A stretch of 64,000 nt of DNA from Candidatus Paracaedibacter acanthamoebae (GTDB lineage: Bacteria > Pseudomonadota > Alphaproteobacteria > Paracaedibacterales > Paracaedibacteraceae), in assembly GCF_000742835.1 (NCBI RefSeq), contig NZ_CP008941.1, positions 2,406,037 to 2,470,036 on the forward strand, written 5' to 3'. Below, in pieces: positions 27,052-35,424 of the stretch (the first letter of the stretch is position 1; each line of letters opens with the position of its first letter). The translations under genes and the position numbers were made by a program. The notes below the pieces were generated by a model. That model was not told the DNA's origin, did not search any database, and saw only the letters and a program-made list of their open reading frames with translations.

Positions 27052-28512
27052 ATGCCCCTGAGTTTTCTTGATTTCGACCATTTAGAACAAGCACGCAATA
27101 AGCGTATCCTATGCTTAGGCGATTGTATGCTGGACAAATTTGTGTACGGTAATGTGGGGCGAATTTCCCCGGAAGCCCCTATCCCCGTTTTTCAAGAAAC
27201 ACGGGAGACGACTATGCTTGGGGGAGCAGCTAACGTTACAGCAAATATCAGTGCGTATGGAGGGAATGTCGACTTTATTAGCATTATTGGGGATGATGAA
27301 GAAGGGGAAATAATACGCAAGCTCTTACAAAATCAGCCCTCTGTCAGGCCTTATCTGATCCGCGAGCAATCAAGGCCGACAACTGCAAAAACTCGCTATG
27401 TTAGCAATGGCCAGCATCTTTTACGCGTTGATAAAGAGATATGTGCTGACCCCCTCGCAGAAACCCAACGCACCATACAATTGACTTTTAATGATCTTAT
27501 AGACCAGTGTGATATTGTCCTGCTTTCTGATTACAGGAAGGGCTTTTTCACGCCTTCTTTAACCCAACAGCTTATTCAAACGGCTCGCACTCATCAAAAA
27601 ATAGTCATTATTGACCCTAAAGGAACCGATTATCAGAAATATGCAGGGGCATCTATCCTGACCCCTAATCGATCTGAATTAAAGGCTGCTACCGGATTAC
27701 CCGTGGCAACGGATGCGGATATAGAAGCGGCGGCGCGCCATTTGATTCAAGTCTATGGAATAGAAACTATTCTGGTAACACGGAGTGAAGAGGGGATGAG
27801 TCTGATTACGGCGGCCGAGGCATACCATGTCGCAACACAGGCTCAGGAAGTTTATGATGTATCGGGTGCCGGCGACACATCCATTGCAACGTTGGCTCTC
27901 GCCTTAGGGTGTGGTATTGAGATCAAACATGCGTGTGAAATAGCCAACGCGGCTGCTGGCATTGCTGTTAGCAAATCTGGAACAGCTGTGGTTTATCTTG
28001 ATGAGCTCAAGCGTGCTCTTTTACGCAAATATGGATCGCATCATCCAGAAAAATTATCGACGTTAATGGCCGCTCAAAAGCTGGTGCATAGCTGGAAAGC
28101 TGCTGGGAGAAAAATCGGATTTACGAATGGATGTTTTGATTTAATTCACCCCGGTCATGTAACCCTTTTGAAAAAAGCTAAACAATTATGTGATGTTTTA
28201 ATTGTCGGTTTAAATAGCGATAATTCTGTTAAACACCTTAAAGGTGAGCAGCGCCCCATTCAGCACGAAGAAGCGCGAGCAGCCGTCTTATCTGCTATCG
28301 GGGATACAGATTTAATCATTATATTTGATGAACTCACTCCTTTAAAGGTGATTGAAACCTTGCAGCCAGATGTTCTTATTAAGGGGAGTGACTATACAAT
28401 TGATCAAGTGGTGGGAGCTGATGTGGTTCAGGCGAACGGTGGCAAAGTTGCCCTTGTTGATCTAGTGCCCAATTTCAGCACCACCAATATTGTTAAGAAA
28501 TTAGCTAGTTGA
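27052..28512 (+). CDS. hldE: Bifunctional heptose-7-phosphate kinase / heptose-1-phosphate adenylyltransferase
   Basis: HldE phosphorylates heptose-7-phosphate at C1, and after GmhB acts it adds AMP to form ADP-heptose. The 486-residue protein has an N-terminal PfkB kinase domain (GGAANVTANISAYGG near residue 57, VSGAGDTSIATLALALG near 272). The C-terminal cytidylyltransferase-like domain starts at about 345, with FTNGCFDLIHPGHVTLLKKA and the closing NFSTTNIVKKL. An AGGAGA Shine-Dalgarno precedes ATG. The next gene starts immediately after its TGA. Intermediates such as heptose bisphosphate and ADP-heptose are known ALPK1 ligands in mammalian cells. Confidence 0.97.
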   Translation: MPLSFLDFDHLEQARNKRILCLGDCMLDKFVYGNVGRISPEAPIPVFQETRETTMLGGAANVTANISAYGGNVDFISIIGDDEEGEIIRKLLQNQPSVRPYLIREQSRPTTAKTRYVSNGQHLLRVDKEICADPLAETQRTIQLTFNDLIDQCDIVLLSDYRKGFFTPSLTQQLIQTARTHQKIVIIDPKGTDYQKYAGASILTPNRSELKAATGLPVATDADIEAAARHLIQVYGIETILVTRSEEGMSLITAAEAYHVATQAQEVYDVSGAGDTSIATLALALGCGIEIKHACEIANAAAGIAVSKSGTAVVYLDELKRALLRKYGSHHPEKLSTLMAAQKLVHSWKAAGRKIGFTNGCFDLIHPGHVTLLKKAKQLCDVLIVGLNSDNSVKHLKGEQRPIQHEEARAAVLSAIGDTDLIIIFDELTPLKVIETLQPDVLIKGSDYTIDQVVGADVVQANGGKVALVDLVPNFSTTNIVKKLAS

Positions 28513-29055
28513 ATGTCCCAAAACAAGGCTCTTATTTTAGATCGAGATGGCGTCATTAATCATGATTATGGCTATGTTTCGGCGCCAGAGCAGTTCCATT
28601 TTATCGATGGCATCTTTGATCTGTGTCAGGTGGCCTTAGCCAGAGGTTATCTAATTATCGTTATAACCAACCAATCTGGCATTGCTCGAGGTTATTATTC
28701 CATAGAGGATTTTGAGAGATTAAATGAATGGATGATCGCACAATTTGAAATTCATTCTATTCCAATTAGTCATGTTCATTTCTGCCCCCACCATCCCGAC
28801 AGTAATCTGCCAGAGTTCGCCAAGAGTTGCGATTGCCGTAAACCAAAGGCGGGTTTATTTCATCAGGCCGCCACAGATTATAATTTAGATTTGACTCAAT
28901 CCATTGCCGTTGGTGATAAAGTACGTGATATGGTTGCAGCTCAAACAGCCGGAGTCGGGACAAGGATTCTTTTATCATCTCTGCCCTGTGATGCGGCTCA
29001 GTATATGGTCCAATCCCACACAGAAATCATTGACCTTCTTAAGGGACAAGAGTAA
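28513..29055 (+). CDS. gmhB: D-glycero-beta-D-manno-heptose-1,7-bisphosphate 7-phosphatase
   Basis: GmhB removes the C7 phosphate between the two HldE steps. The 180-residue HAD-family protein has the nucleophile motif ILDRDGVINHDYGYV (Asp9 and Asp11), the ITNQSGIARGYY motif, a zinc-binding Cys cluster CPHHP...SCDCRKPKAG, and VGDKVRDM for motif IV. Its ATG abuts the hldE stop codon (TGA-ATG), so it is translationally coupled. The last enzyme, HldD epimerase, is not in the window. Confidence 0.95.
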   Translation: MSQNKALILDRDGVINHDYGYVSAPEQFHFIDGIFDLCQVALARGYLIIVITNQSGIARGYYSIEDFERLNEWMIAQFEIHSIPISHVHFCPHHPDSNLPEFAKSCDCRKPKAGLFHQAATDYNLDLTQSIAVGDKVRDMVAAQTAGVGTRILLSSLPCDAAQYMVQSHTEIIDLLKGQE

Positions 29056-29145
29056 GACAAAAACCTCTCTCTGGCTTGATCCCTAATCTAGTTGAGGATA
29101 GGCTCGGGGTCTCGAGCTCTCATGAACATCGTTTGTAATCTTGAG

Positions 29146-29292
29146 TTCCCGGCTTTTCGCATTGCTACGGCTGGGAAAGGGGACGGAGAGAAGAAAATTT
29201 TTTCCGGGCAACCGAAGGACGACCCGGAAACTCGATATCACCTGAGTAATCCTTCTATCAGCGCAAGATGCCGGCGCTTTATATTGCGCCGG
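29146..29292. repeat. Cluster of GC-rich hairpins downstream of gmhB
   Basis: The 310-bp gap 29056-29365 holds no convincing gene but has at least two perfect GC-rich inverted repeats. TTTCCGGG (29201-29208) pairs with CCCGGAAA (29223-29230). CCGGCGC (29271-29277) pairs with GCGCCGG (29286-29292) across TTTATATT. A weaker pair, TTCCCGGC near 29146 and GCTGGGAA near 29170, precedes them. None is followed by a U-tract. It may be an extragenic palindromic repeat unit, a structured RNA, or a remnant. Confidence 0.55.
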
Positions 29293-29365
29293 TGGCGAAA
29301 AGCTGATTTTACAAGAGAAAGCTCACAGTGATCCATGATTAATAAATGTACCGGGGGAGATAAAA

Positions 29366-30160
29366 TTAGTTAGCTTCTAAGACTGCTGCTAGGCTTTTTT
29401 GTCCGCTGCCTCGCGGGAGGGGCTTTTGTTGATTAGCAGCAGGTGCCCATCCTGATAGACACAGAATATCCAAATCCAATTTAATGCCAGTTTTTTTTGA
29501 CAAATAAGTTTCAACTTCTGATAAGAATTTCTTTCCTGATAGACCTTTAAATCCGTCATACATGGAATTGGATAACTGAAGCTGTTTAAGTTGATGGAGA
29601 AGGGAGGAAGGATTATTATCCTCTAATTCAAACGGTTCATGATCTAAAACAGGAATGGCAAAGCCAGCGCGTTGCAGTAAGGCCGCCGCATCTTGAAGTG
29701 AAATCATGGGAGCCACACGCGGCGAGCATCCGCCGCGGGTTAGAAGTTCAGCTTGTTGGGCTGCAGCCCGCAGCTGCCATAAGGAATTCCCTCCTAAAAA
29801 CACGCCAAGAAATAATCCATCGGGTTTGAGGCAATAATTGATTTGCTTAAGAATACCGGGGATATCGTTCGCGTGATGGAGATCCATGTAACTAATAATT
29901 AAATCAAAAGCAGATTCTTTAAAAGGAAGATGTTCGGATAAGGCGTCCACAGAAGTGCCAATTTTGATCACACAACAATCTTGGGGGGACGGCTGATACT
30001 CAAACTCCCCGATAATAAGAACAGATTTAAATTGACGTAAGACATAGCTTAATCTTTCATGAATCATATCATGCAAAAAACGATGCAAGGGGTGAGATAG
30101 CCTCACCCTTGTTCGTTGAGCGCGAATCCGTTGGAGATGACGATTAAAAATAGGATTCAT
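29366..30160 (-). CDS. SAM-dependent methyltransferase, NDUFAF5/BioC-like
   Basis: The 264-residue protein has a class I methyltransferase fold. Its best landmarks are LPFKESAFDLIISYMDLHHA (motif around the post-SAM strand, about residues 78-97) and LRAAAQQAELLTRGGCSPRV near 129-148. The latter, followed by APMISLQDAAALLQRAGFAI, is the hallmark of the alphaproteobacterial relatives of mitochondrial NDUFAF5, a complex I assembly factor that hydroxylates an arginine of NDUFS7. The glycine-rich SAM loop is degenerate (LIIGEFEYQP). The carboxy-terminal QQKPLPRGSGQKSLAAVLE tail is also typical. The function in bacteria is not settled. Confidence 0.78.
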   Translation of the reverse strand: MNPIFNRHLQRIRAQRTRVRLSHPLHRFLHDMIHERLSYVLRQFKSVLIIGEFEYQPSPQDCCVIKIGTSVDALSEHLPFKESAFDLIISYMDLHHANDIPGILKQINYCLKPDGLFLGVFLGGNSLWQLRAAAQQAELLTRGGCSPRVAPMISLQDAAALLQRAGFAIPVLDHEPFELEDNNPSSLLHQLKQLQLSNSMYDGFKGLSGKKFLSEVETYLSKKTGIKLDLDILCLSGWAPAANQQKPLPRGSGQKSLAAVLEAN

Positions 30161-30175
30161 CTCAGGTATAGCCAG

Positions 30176-33100
30176 CTAATCACTTACGACAGGAATAACT
30201 TTACGGTTATTGGGTGAAATTGCCATATAAACAAGCGGCAAGACAAACAACGTAAAGGCTGTTCCAAAGGTCATACCGCCGACGATGACAAACCCAATCT
30301 GCCGGATGCTTTCAGAACCAGCGCCTGTGGCAATAGCCAACGGAACGGCTCCTAAGACCATGGCAAAGGTTGTCATTAAGATAGGCCGTAAACGCATTTG
30401 GCAAGCATCAATGACGGCTTCTAATTTTTCTTTACCCTCATCCCGGGATTTATTAGAAAAGTCGACAATTAAAATACCGTGTTTGGTAATCAATCCTATC
30501 AAGGTGACCAATCCAATCTGACTGTAAACGTTTAAGGTTCCGTCTTTGACAAGAGCTAAGGTGATCAATCCTCCAGCAATCGACAAGGGAACGGATAGAA
30601 TGATGATAAAGGGGTCAACCCAACTTTCGAATTGAGCTGCCAGAACTAAATAAATAAAGGCTAAAGCTAACCCTACGATCAACAGAATATTTTGAGATTC
30701 CTCAATATACTTGCGCGTTTCACCTGTAAATTCAAGTCGAACATCTTTGGGGAGCTGTTCTTTGCGAATATTTTGCACAAGGCTAATGCCGTCTGACAAG
30801 CCAGTGCCGCGCGTTAGAACGGAGGTCATGCTGATAGCACGATATTTATTGTAACGATAAATTTCCGATGACCCAGCTGCAGAATTAACTTCCACCAATT
30901 CTGCAATAGGAACAAGAGTGCCTTTCTTGTCATTGGCTTTCATAAAGAGGTTTGTAATATCATTGGGTGTTTGACGGGCTTCATCCATAACTTCGACCAT
31001 AACGTCATAGAGACGGTTCTCCCGTTTAAAAGTACCGGCTTTGCGTCCGCGAACCAGAGCATCTACCGTGTCGGCAATGGCGCCGGGATCCACTCCTAGG
31101 GTAGAGGCTTTATTGCGACGAATGGTCAATTTATACTCTTCTGTATCGGGACGTGCATTGCTAAGAATATTTTGAACGAGGTCAACATTGCTATAGAGAT
31201 TATCTTTCATTGCTTCAGAATAACCTTTGATTTCTTTGATCGATTTATTGGCAGCAATGACAAACTGTACAGTATTGTTACTTTCAGCGGCCCCCCCCAT
31301 GCTTCCAAATTTAACGGAAACACCGGGAATGATTTCTAATCTTTTGCGAATGTCGGCCACAACATCTTGGGTCGTACGAGTCCGACTGCGCTCTAATTCA
31401 ATAACAATGTCATAGGTTGGATTTTTAATGTTCACAACGCGACGGATAACTTCTGGGACGTGAGCCAGAATATCGTCTATTTGTTTGACGTACTTGTCTG
31501 TAAATTCAAGCGTTGATGAGGGGCTCGATTGACCATCAATATAAATTTTACCTTGATCTTCATAAGGGAAAAATTCCCTGGTTAGCCCAAAAAATGCAGC
31601 AACACCGAGAGCACAAAAAACAGCTGTGACAATCAAAATATTCTGAGGTTTATTCAGAACTTGGGAAATCTGTTTTTTATAGGCAAGTTCAGCTTTATCC
31701 AGCCAAATATCACTGCGGAACTTATCTTTAAAGATCGCCCACCATTGAGGCTGCTTGCTGCCAAAGATTCCTTCGCCATGTCCTAGAAGGCGAGAACACA
31801 TCATGGGCGATAGGGTTAAAGCAGCAAAACCAGAAATAATAACCGAAACCGCTAAGGTAATAGCGTATTCTGTAAAGGTTTTTCCAATGGTACCGCTAAT
31901 AAGGGCGAACGGTGTATAAACCGCAGCCAGCGTCAGTGTCATAGCAATAACAGCAAAGGTAATTTCACGCATTCCTTTGACAGCTGCGGAAAATGGATTG
32001 TCCCCTTCTTCAATTCGTCGGTAAATATTTTCTAAGACCACAATAGCGTCGTCCACAACCAATCCAATAGCCAAAACCATGGCCATCAAAGTAAGGGTAT
32101 TGATAGAAAACCCAAGCAAATACATGACAAAGAAGGTTGAAATTAAGGATACCGGAATTGTCACTAAAGGAATAATAGAGGCACGGGCTGATCGCAAAAA
32201 GGCAAAAACTACCAAAGTGACGAAAATAAAGGCTTCAAACAGAGTTTGCTGAATACGGCGAAGAGCGTCTTCAATAAAGCGAGCTGTATCTGAGCCAATC
32301 CTCAATGTCATGTCTTCTGGTAATCGATCCTGAATTTTAGGCAATTCAGCGCGAAGTTTGCGTGCCACCTCAACAGGATTGGCTGTCGATTGCTTATAAA
32401 TACCAATACTGACCCCTAACTTTCCATTAAAATAGGTTTTAGTCTTTGTATCCATGGTGCTCATTTCTGCGGTACCAATGTCTCCCAACAAAATTAAGGT
32501 ACCCTCTTTATTAGCAATCGGCAGACGCGCAAATTCTTCTGGCGTTTCTGAACCCGCCACAGTCGTAACCAAAAACTCACGGTCTTTACTGACCAGTTTT
32601 CCTGCTGGTTTTTCAATATTTTGTTGTCGGATAGCTTGAATGACTTCGGTAACGGTAATGCCATACCCTGACATTTTGACAGGATCGAGCTTCAATCGCA
32701 TCTTGAATAGACCACCTCCAACAACTTCCACGTTGGATACGCCGTCAATTGATTCAAGTTCTTTTTCAATTTCATTTTTAGCGTAATCCTGTAATTCACT
32801 GGGTTCTGTTTTATCACTAGTCAAAGCGATGGTCATAACAGGACGATCGTCGGTTTTTGACTTGGTTAACGTTGGATCTTCCATTTCATGCGGCAACTGA
32901 TTTCGAATCTTTGATAACCGATCACGGACATCACTGATCGCATCATCCACACGGCGATTAGGCGCAAATTCTATAGAAATTTTTGATGTTTCAGGGGAAC
33001 TGGTAGATTCAAAATGTTGAATGCCTTCAATACCTGAAATTGCCTCTTCAATAACCCGCGTGACTTGGGCTTCGACCACTTCAGGTGCTGCCCCATTTAA

Positions 33101-33250
33101 ATGAGATTCGATCGTGATATACGGATAGTCGACTGTTGGTTTGTGTTGTAAGGGGAGGCGAGAATATCCAACCACGCCCAACAAGATTAAAATGAACGTC
33201 ATGACCCATGAGAATACAGGCCGTTTAATACATACTTCTGATAAACTCAT
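30176..33250 (-). CDS. RND-family multidrug efflux permease (HAE1 type)
   Basis: The 1024-residue inner-membrane proton antiporter has twelve transmembrane segments and two large periplasmic loops, the standard RND layout. It begins MSLSEVCIKRPVFSWVM. The proton-relay aspartates are in LAIGLVVDDAIVVLENIYRR (about residues 395-414), and the second half carries GLVTLIGLITKHGILIVDFS. The periplasmic adaptor gene lies 11 bp upstream on the same strand, so the two form an operon. No TolC-type outer-membrane gene is adjacent; it must be encoded elsewhere. Substrate cannot be predicted. Confidence 0.94.
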   Translation of the reverse strand: MSLSEVCIKRPVFSWVMTFILILLGVVGYSRLPLQHKPTVDYPYITIESHLNGAAPEVVEAQVTRVIEEAISGIEGIQHFESTSSPETSKISIEFAPNRRVDDAISDVRDRLSKIRNQLPHEMEDPTLTKSKTDDRPVMTIALTSDKTEPSELQDYAKNEIEKELESIDGVSNVEVVGGGLFKMRLKLDPVKMSGYGITVTEVIQAIRQQNIEKPAGKLVSKDREFLVTTVAGSETPEEFARLPIANKEGTLILLGDIGTAEMSTMDTKTKTYFNGKLGVSIGIYKQSTANPVEVARKLRAELPKIQDRLPEDMTLRIGSDTARFIEDALRRIQQTLFEAFIFVTLVVFAFLRSARASIIPLVTIPVSLISTFFVMYLLGFSINTLTLMAMVLAIGLVVDDAIVVLENIYRRIEEGDNPFSAAVKGMREITFAVIAMTLTLAAVYTPFALISGTIGKTFTEYAITLAVSVIISGFAALTLSPMMCSRLLGHGEGIFGSKQPQWWAIFKDKFRSDIWLDKAELAYKKQISQVLNKPQNILIVTAVFCALGVAAFFGLTREFFPYEDQGKIYIDGQSSPSSTLEFTDKYVKQIDDILAHVPEVIRRVVNIKNPTYDIVIELERSRTRTTQDVVADIRKRLEIIPGVSVKFGSMGGAAESNNTVQFVIAANKSIKEIKGYSEAMKDNLYSNVDLVQNILSNARPDTEEYKLTIRRNKASTLGVDPGAIADTVDALVRGRKAGTFKRENRLYDVMVEVMDEARQTPNDITNLFMKANDKKGTLVPIAELVEVNSAAGSSEIYRYNKYRAISMTSVLTRGTGLSDGISLVQNIRKEQLPKDVRLEFTGETRKYIEESQNILLIVGLALAFIYLVLAAQFESWVDPFIIILSVPLSIAGGLITLALVKDGTLNVYSQIGLVTLIGLITKHGILIVDFSNKSRDEGKEKLEAVIDACQMRLRPILMTTFAMVLGAVPLAIATGAGSESIRQIGFVIVGGMTFGTAFTLFVLPLVYMAISPNNRKVIPVVSD

Positions 33251-33261
33251 GGATTTGCCCT

Positions 33262-34575
33262 CTAGTCTTTTTTGGGTTCAGGCTGTGCTGCGTCAGCCTT
33301 TGGCGTCTCGGTTGCCTTTTGATCGTCTACGTCTGAGGCTTTAGCCTTAGGGGGGGATTCTTTATTAGTCGTGTCCGACTGTGCTTGAGGGGTAATTTTT
33401 TCTTTGTCAGACTTGGTGGCCAAAGCTTTCAATAAATCTTCTGGTTTTGGTCCTTGAGAGGTAACGGTTTTGCCCGAATAAAGTTTAACCTGGCCGGCTG
33501 TTACCACATTCAACCCTTCCCGCAGATTGCTAATGATTTCCACCATAGCATTCTCTCGGGTTCCTGTAACAACAGGAACAAGTTGAGCGCGGCCCTCATG
33601 GACAACATAAATCAATTCACGGTTACCATCACGAACAAGGGCTGATTCAGGCACGAGCAGCGCATCAGGCTTTTCTCCGATAATCAAGCTAACATTGGCG
33701 TACAACCCAGAGCGAAGTTTGTTGTCATCATTAGGAATGGTGGCGCGGACAGCGATCGAATGGCTGACAGGATCAACGCTAGAATCAATGGCTTCAACAG
33801 TTGCAATAAATTTTTCCTCCGGGAATCCATCTAACTTAATTTCTGCCAATTGTCCAACGGCGATATCATGTAAATGCTTTTCTGGAATTTTAAAGTCCGC
33901 ATAAATCGGGGTTGTGTCCACAAGTTTAACCAGGTCTTGGGCAGTTTGAACAAAGGAGCCGGGATCGATATCAATAAAGCCAATAATGCCGTCAAATGGT
34001 GCATTGATGGTGGCTTTATCCAACGTGGCTTGAGCCTTATCTAACCTAGCCTTCGCAGCCTCAAAGCCCGCTTTGGCTTCATCGTATTTTTTAACACTTT
34101 CAATGCGTGCTAACTGCAATTTCGTCATGCGATCAAAATCCGCTTGACGCAAGGTTAGTTCTGCCTGAGCAGATTCCACCTCAGCTCTAAGATCGGCATC
34201 TTCAAACATAATTAAGGCATCACCTTTTTGAACTTCCTCCCCTTCTTTAAAGCGGATTTCATTAATACGACCGGCCATTTCTGAACGCAAGGTAACTTCG
34301 GCATTGGCGTGCAACAACCCCACGGTGTTGATACGTTTTGTAATGTTTCCGCGAGCCAAGCGAGCCATCTCAACAACGGCCGGCTGAGTTTGTTGGCGTA
34401 GGGCAGCCATATCTTCGCCTAAATAACTGCGACAGGCATCTTTAATATAGGGGCTGACCAAAGGCGATGTTATTTTTCCAATAACCCATAATCCTAAGGC
34501 GCCTGCAACAATTCCACCGACAATAAAAGGGGCCTTATCGTTTGTAAAATGATCAAAGAAGGGTGGTTTTTTCAT
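33262..34575 (-). CDS. RND efflux periplasmic adaptor (membrane fusion protein)
   Basis: The 437-residue HlyD/AcrA-type protein links the RND permease to an outer-membrane channel. It has one N-terminal transmembrane anchor (FIVGGIVAGALGLWVIG, about residues 17-33) rather than a lipobox. A biotinyl-lipoyl-like half follows (LRSEMAGRINEIRFKEGEEV), then a helical hairpin (about 120-165), then INAPFDGIIGFIDIDPGSFV. The last 55 residues are a low-complexity Lys/Pro/Ala/Asp tail absent from typical adaptors. The promoter candidate at 34676 precedes it. Confidence 0.92.
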   Translation of the reverse strand: MKKPPFFDHFTNDKAPFIVGGIVAGALGLWVIGKITSPLVSPYIKDACRSYLGEDMAALRQQTQPAVVEMARLARGNITKRINTVGLLHANAEVTLRSEMAGRINEIRFKEGEEVQKGDALIMFEDADLRAEVESAQAELTLRQADFDRMTKLQLARIESVKKYDEAKAGFEAAKARLDKAQATLDKATINAPFDGIIGFIDIDPGSFVQTAQDLVKLVDTTPIYADFKIPEKHLHDIAVGQLAEIKLDGFPEEKFIATVEAIDSSVDPVSHSIAVRATIPNDDNKLRSGLYANVSLIIGEKPDALLVPESALVRDGNRELIYVVHEGRAQLVPVVTGTRENAMVEIISNLREGLNVVTAGQVKLYSGKTVTSQGPKPEDLLKALATKSDKEKITPQAQSDTTNKESPPKAKASDVDDQKATETPKADAAQPEPKKD

Positions 34576-34675
34576 TGGTCTGCCATTAGGTAAAAGTTGA
34601 GAGTTTTCATTTTTAGTGTAAGGCCTTTAAATTAATAAATCTTTAAAAGCTAGTAAAACAACTATTTTTGCTTGA

Positions 34676-34684
34676 ATTATACCA
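34676..34684 (-). promoter_or_regulatory. Extended -10 promoter candidate for the RND operon
   Basis: On the minus strand TGGTATAAT, a consensus extended -10, lies about 100 bp upstream of the adaptor start. No clear -35 was seen, as allowed for extended -10 promoters. Confidence 0.5.
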
Positions 34685-34705
34685 TATGTAAATAGGCTTG
34701 GCTAA

Positions 34706-35401
34706 TTATATTTCTGAACCGTTAAGTTTGAATTTTCTGGGTTTTTTAATCGGTTTACCGGTGTCATAGGTGGTAATTTCAGCGACCACCCCATTGGGGT
34801 AGTACTTCACGGTATCCCCATGAAGATTGTTGTCTTTATATTTTTCATGAATAGCAATAAAACCTGAATCGGCAAAATAGCTGTAAGCGTCTCCTTGCAA
34901 CAAATCTTGACCATAGGTTAATTTTTTAATTAAGACCCCCGTGGGGGCAAAAGTCTTCATCTCTCCCTGCCGTTTACCGGATTTCATGGTAATAAGGGTG
35001 TTAATATCCTTTCCGTTTGGAAAATAGATTTTTGTTTCTCCTTCCTGCAGCCCATTCACATAGGATATTTCTGCTATAAGAATGCCCTTTTTATAAATTT
35101 TTCCAGGACCATTGAGAGCCCCCAGCTTGTAAGTCATTTCTATGTCACGATGACCATCTTCATCCCAGTGTTTATAGGGGCCATCTAAAATACCTTGGTT
35201 GAAGTTGAGTTCTTTTTCTATTTTCCCATTTTTATAAAATTTTTGGGTAAGGCCATGATAAATACTATCTTTAAAGGTGGCTTTTTCAATAACTACACCT
35301 TCTTTATTTTTGGTTTCAATAACACCATTTTTTTTTGTTTTTTCGTCCTGTGGAAGAGGAGCTGTTGCTTTTTCGTCTGATGGTTGAGAAGATCCTGTCA
35401 T
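34706..35401 (-). CDS. MORN-repeat (YwqK-like) protein encoded next to vgrG
   Basis: The 231-residue protein lacks a signal peptide. After a charged N-terminus (about residues 1-35) it consists of about eight MORN_2-type beta-hairpin repeats. They carry the recurring pattern Y-x-G-x-x-x-x-x-Y-x-N-G-x, for example GLTQKFYKNGKIEKEL, GETKIYFPNGKDI and GDTVKYYPNGVVAEI. Such repeats are found in YwqK-type antitoxins and in many proteins of unknown role. It starts 24 bp after the vgrG stop on the same strand, so it is very probably cotranscribed. That position is where T6SS effectors, immunity proteins or adaptors usually lie. No toxin domain is visible, so immunity or adaptor roles are at least as likely as cargo. 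Confidence 0.75.
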   Translation of the reverse strand: MTGSSQPSDEKATAPLPQDEKTKKNGVIETKNKEGVVIEKATFKDSIYHGLTQKFYKNGKIEKELNFNQGILDGPYKHWDEDGHRDIEMTYKLGALNGPGKIYKKGILIAEISYVNGLQEGETKIYFPNGKDINTLITMKSGKRQGEMKTFAPTGVLIKKLTYGQDLLQGDAYSYFADSGFIAIHEKYKDNNLHGDTVKYYPNGVVAEITTYDTGKPIKKPRKFKLNGSEI

Positions 35402-35424
35402 TTTATATATCCTTATAAAGGGCG

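Noticed and set aside
29092..29331. 79-codon open frame after gmhB
   Set aside because: It runs across the hairpin cluster, has an Arg/Ser-rich random composition and shows no family motif.
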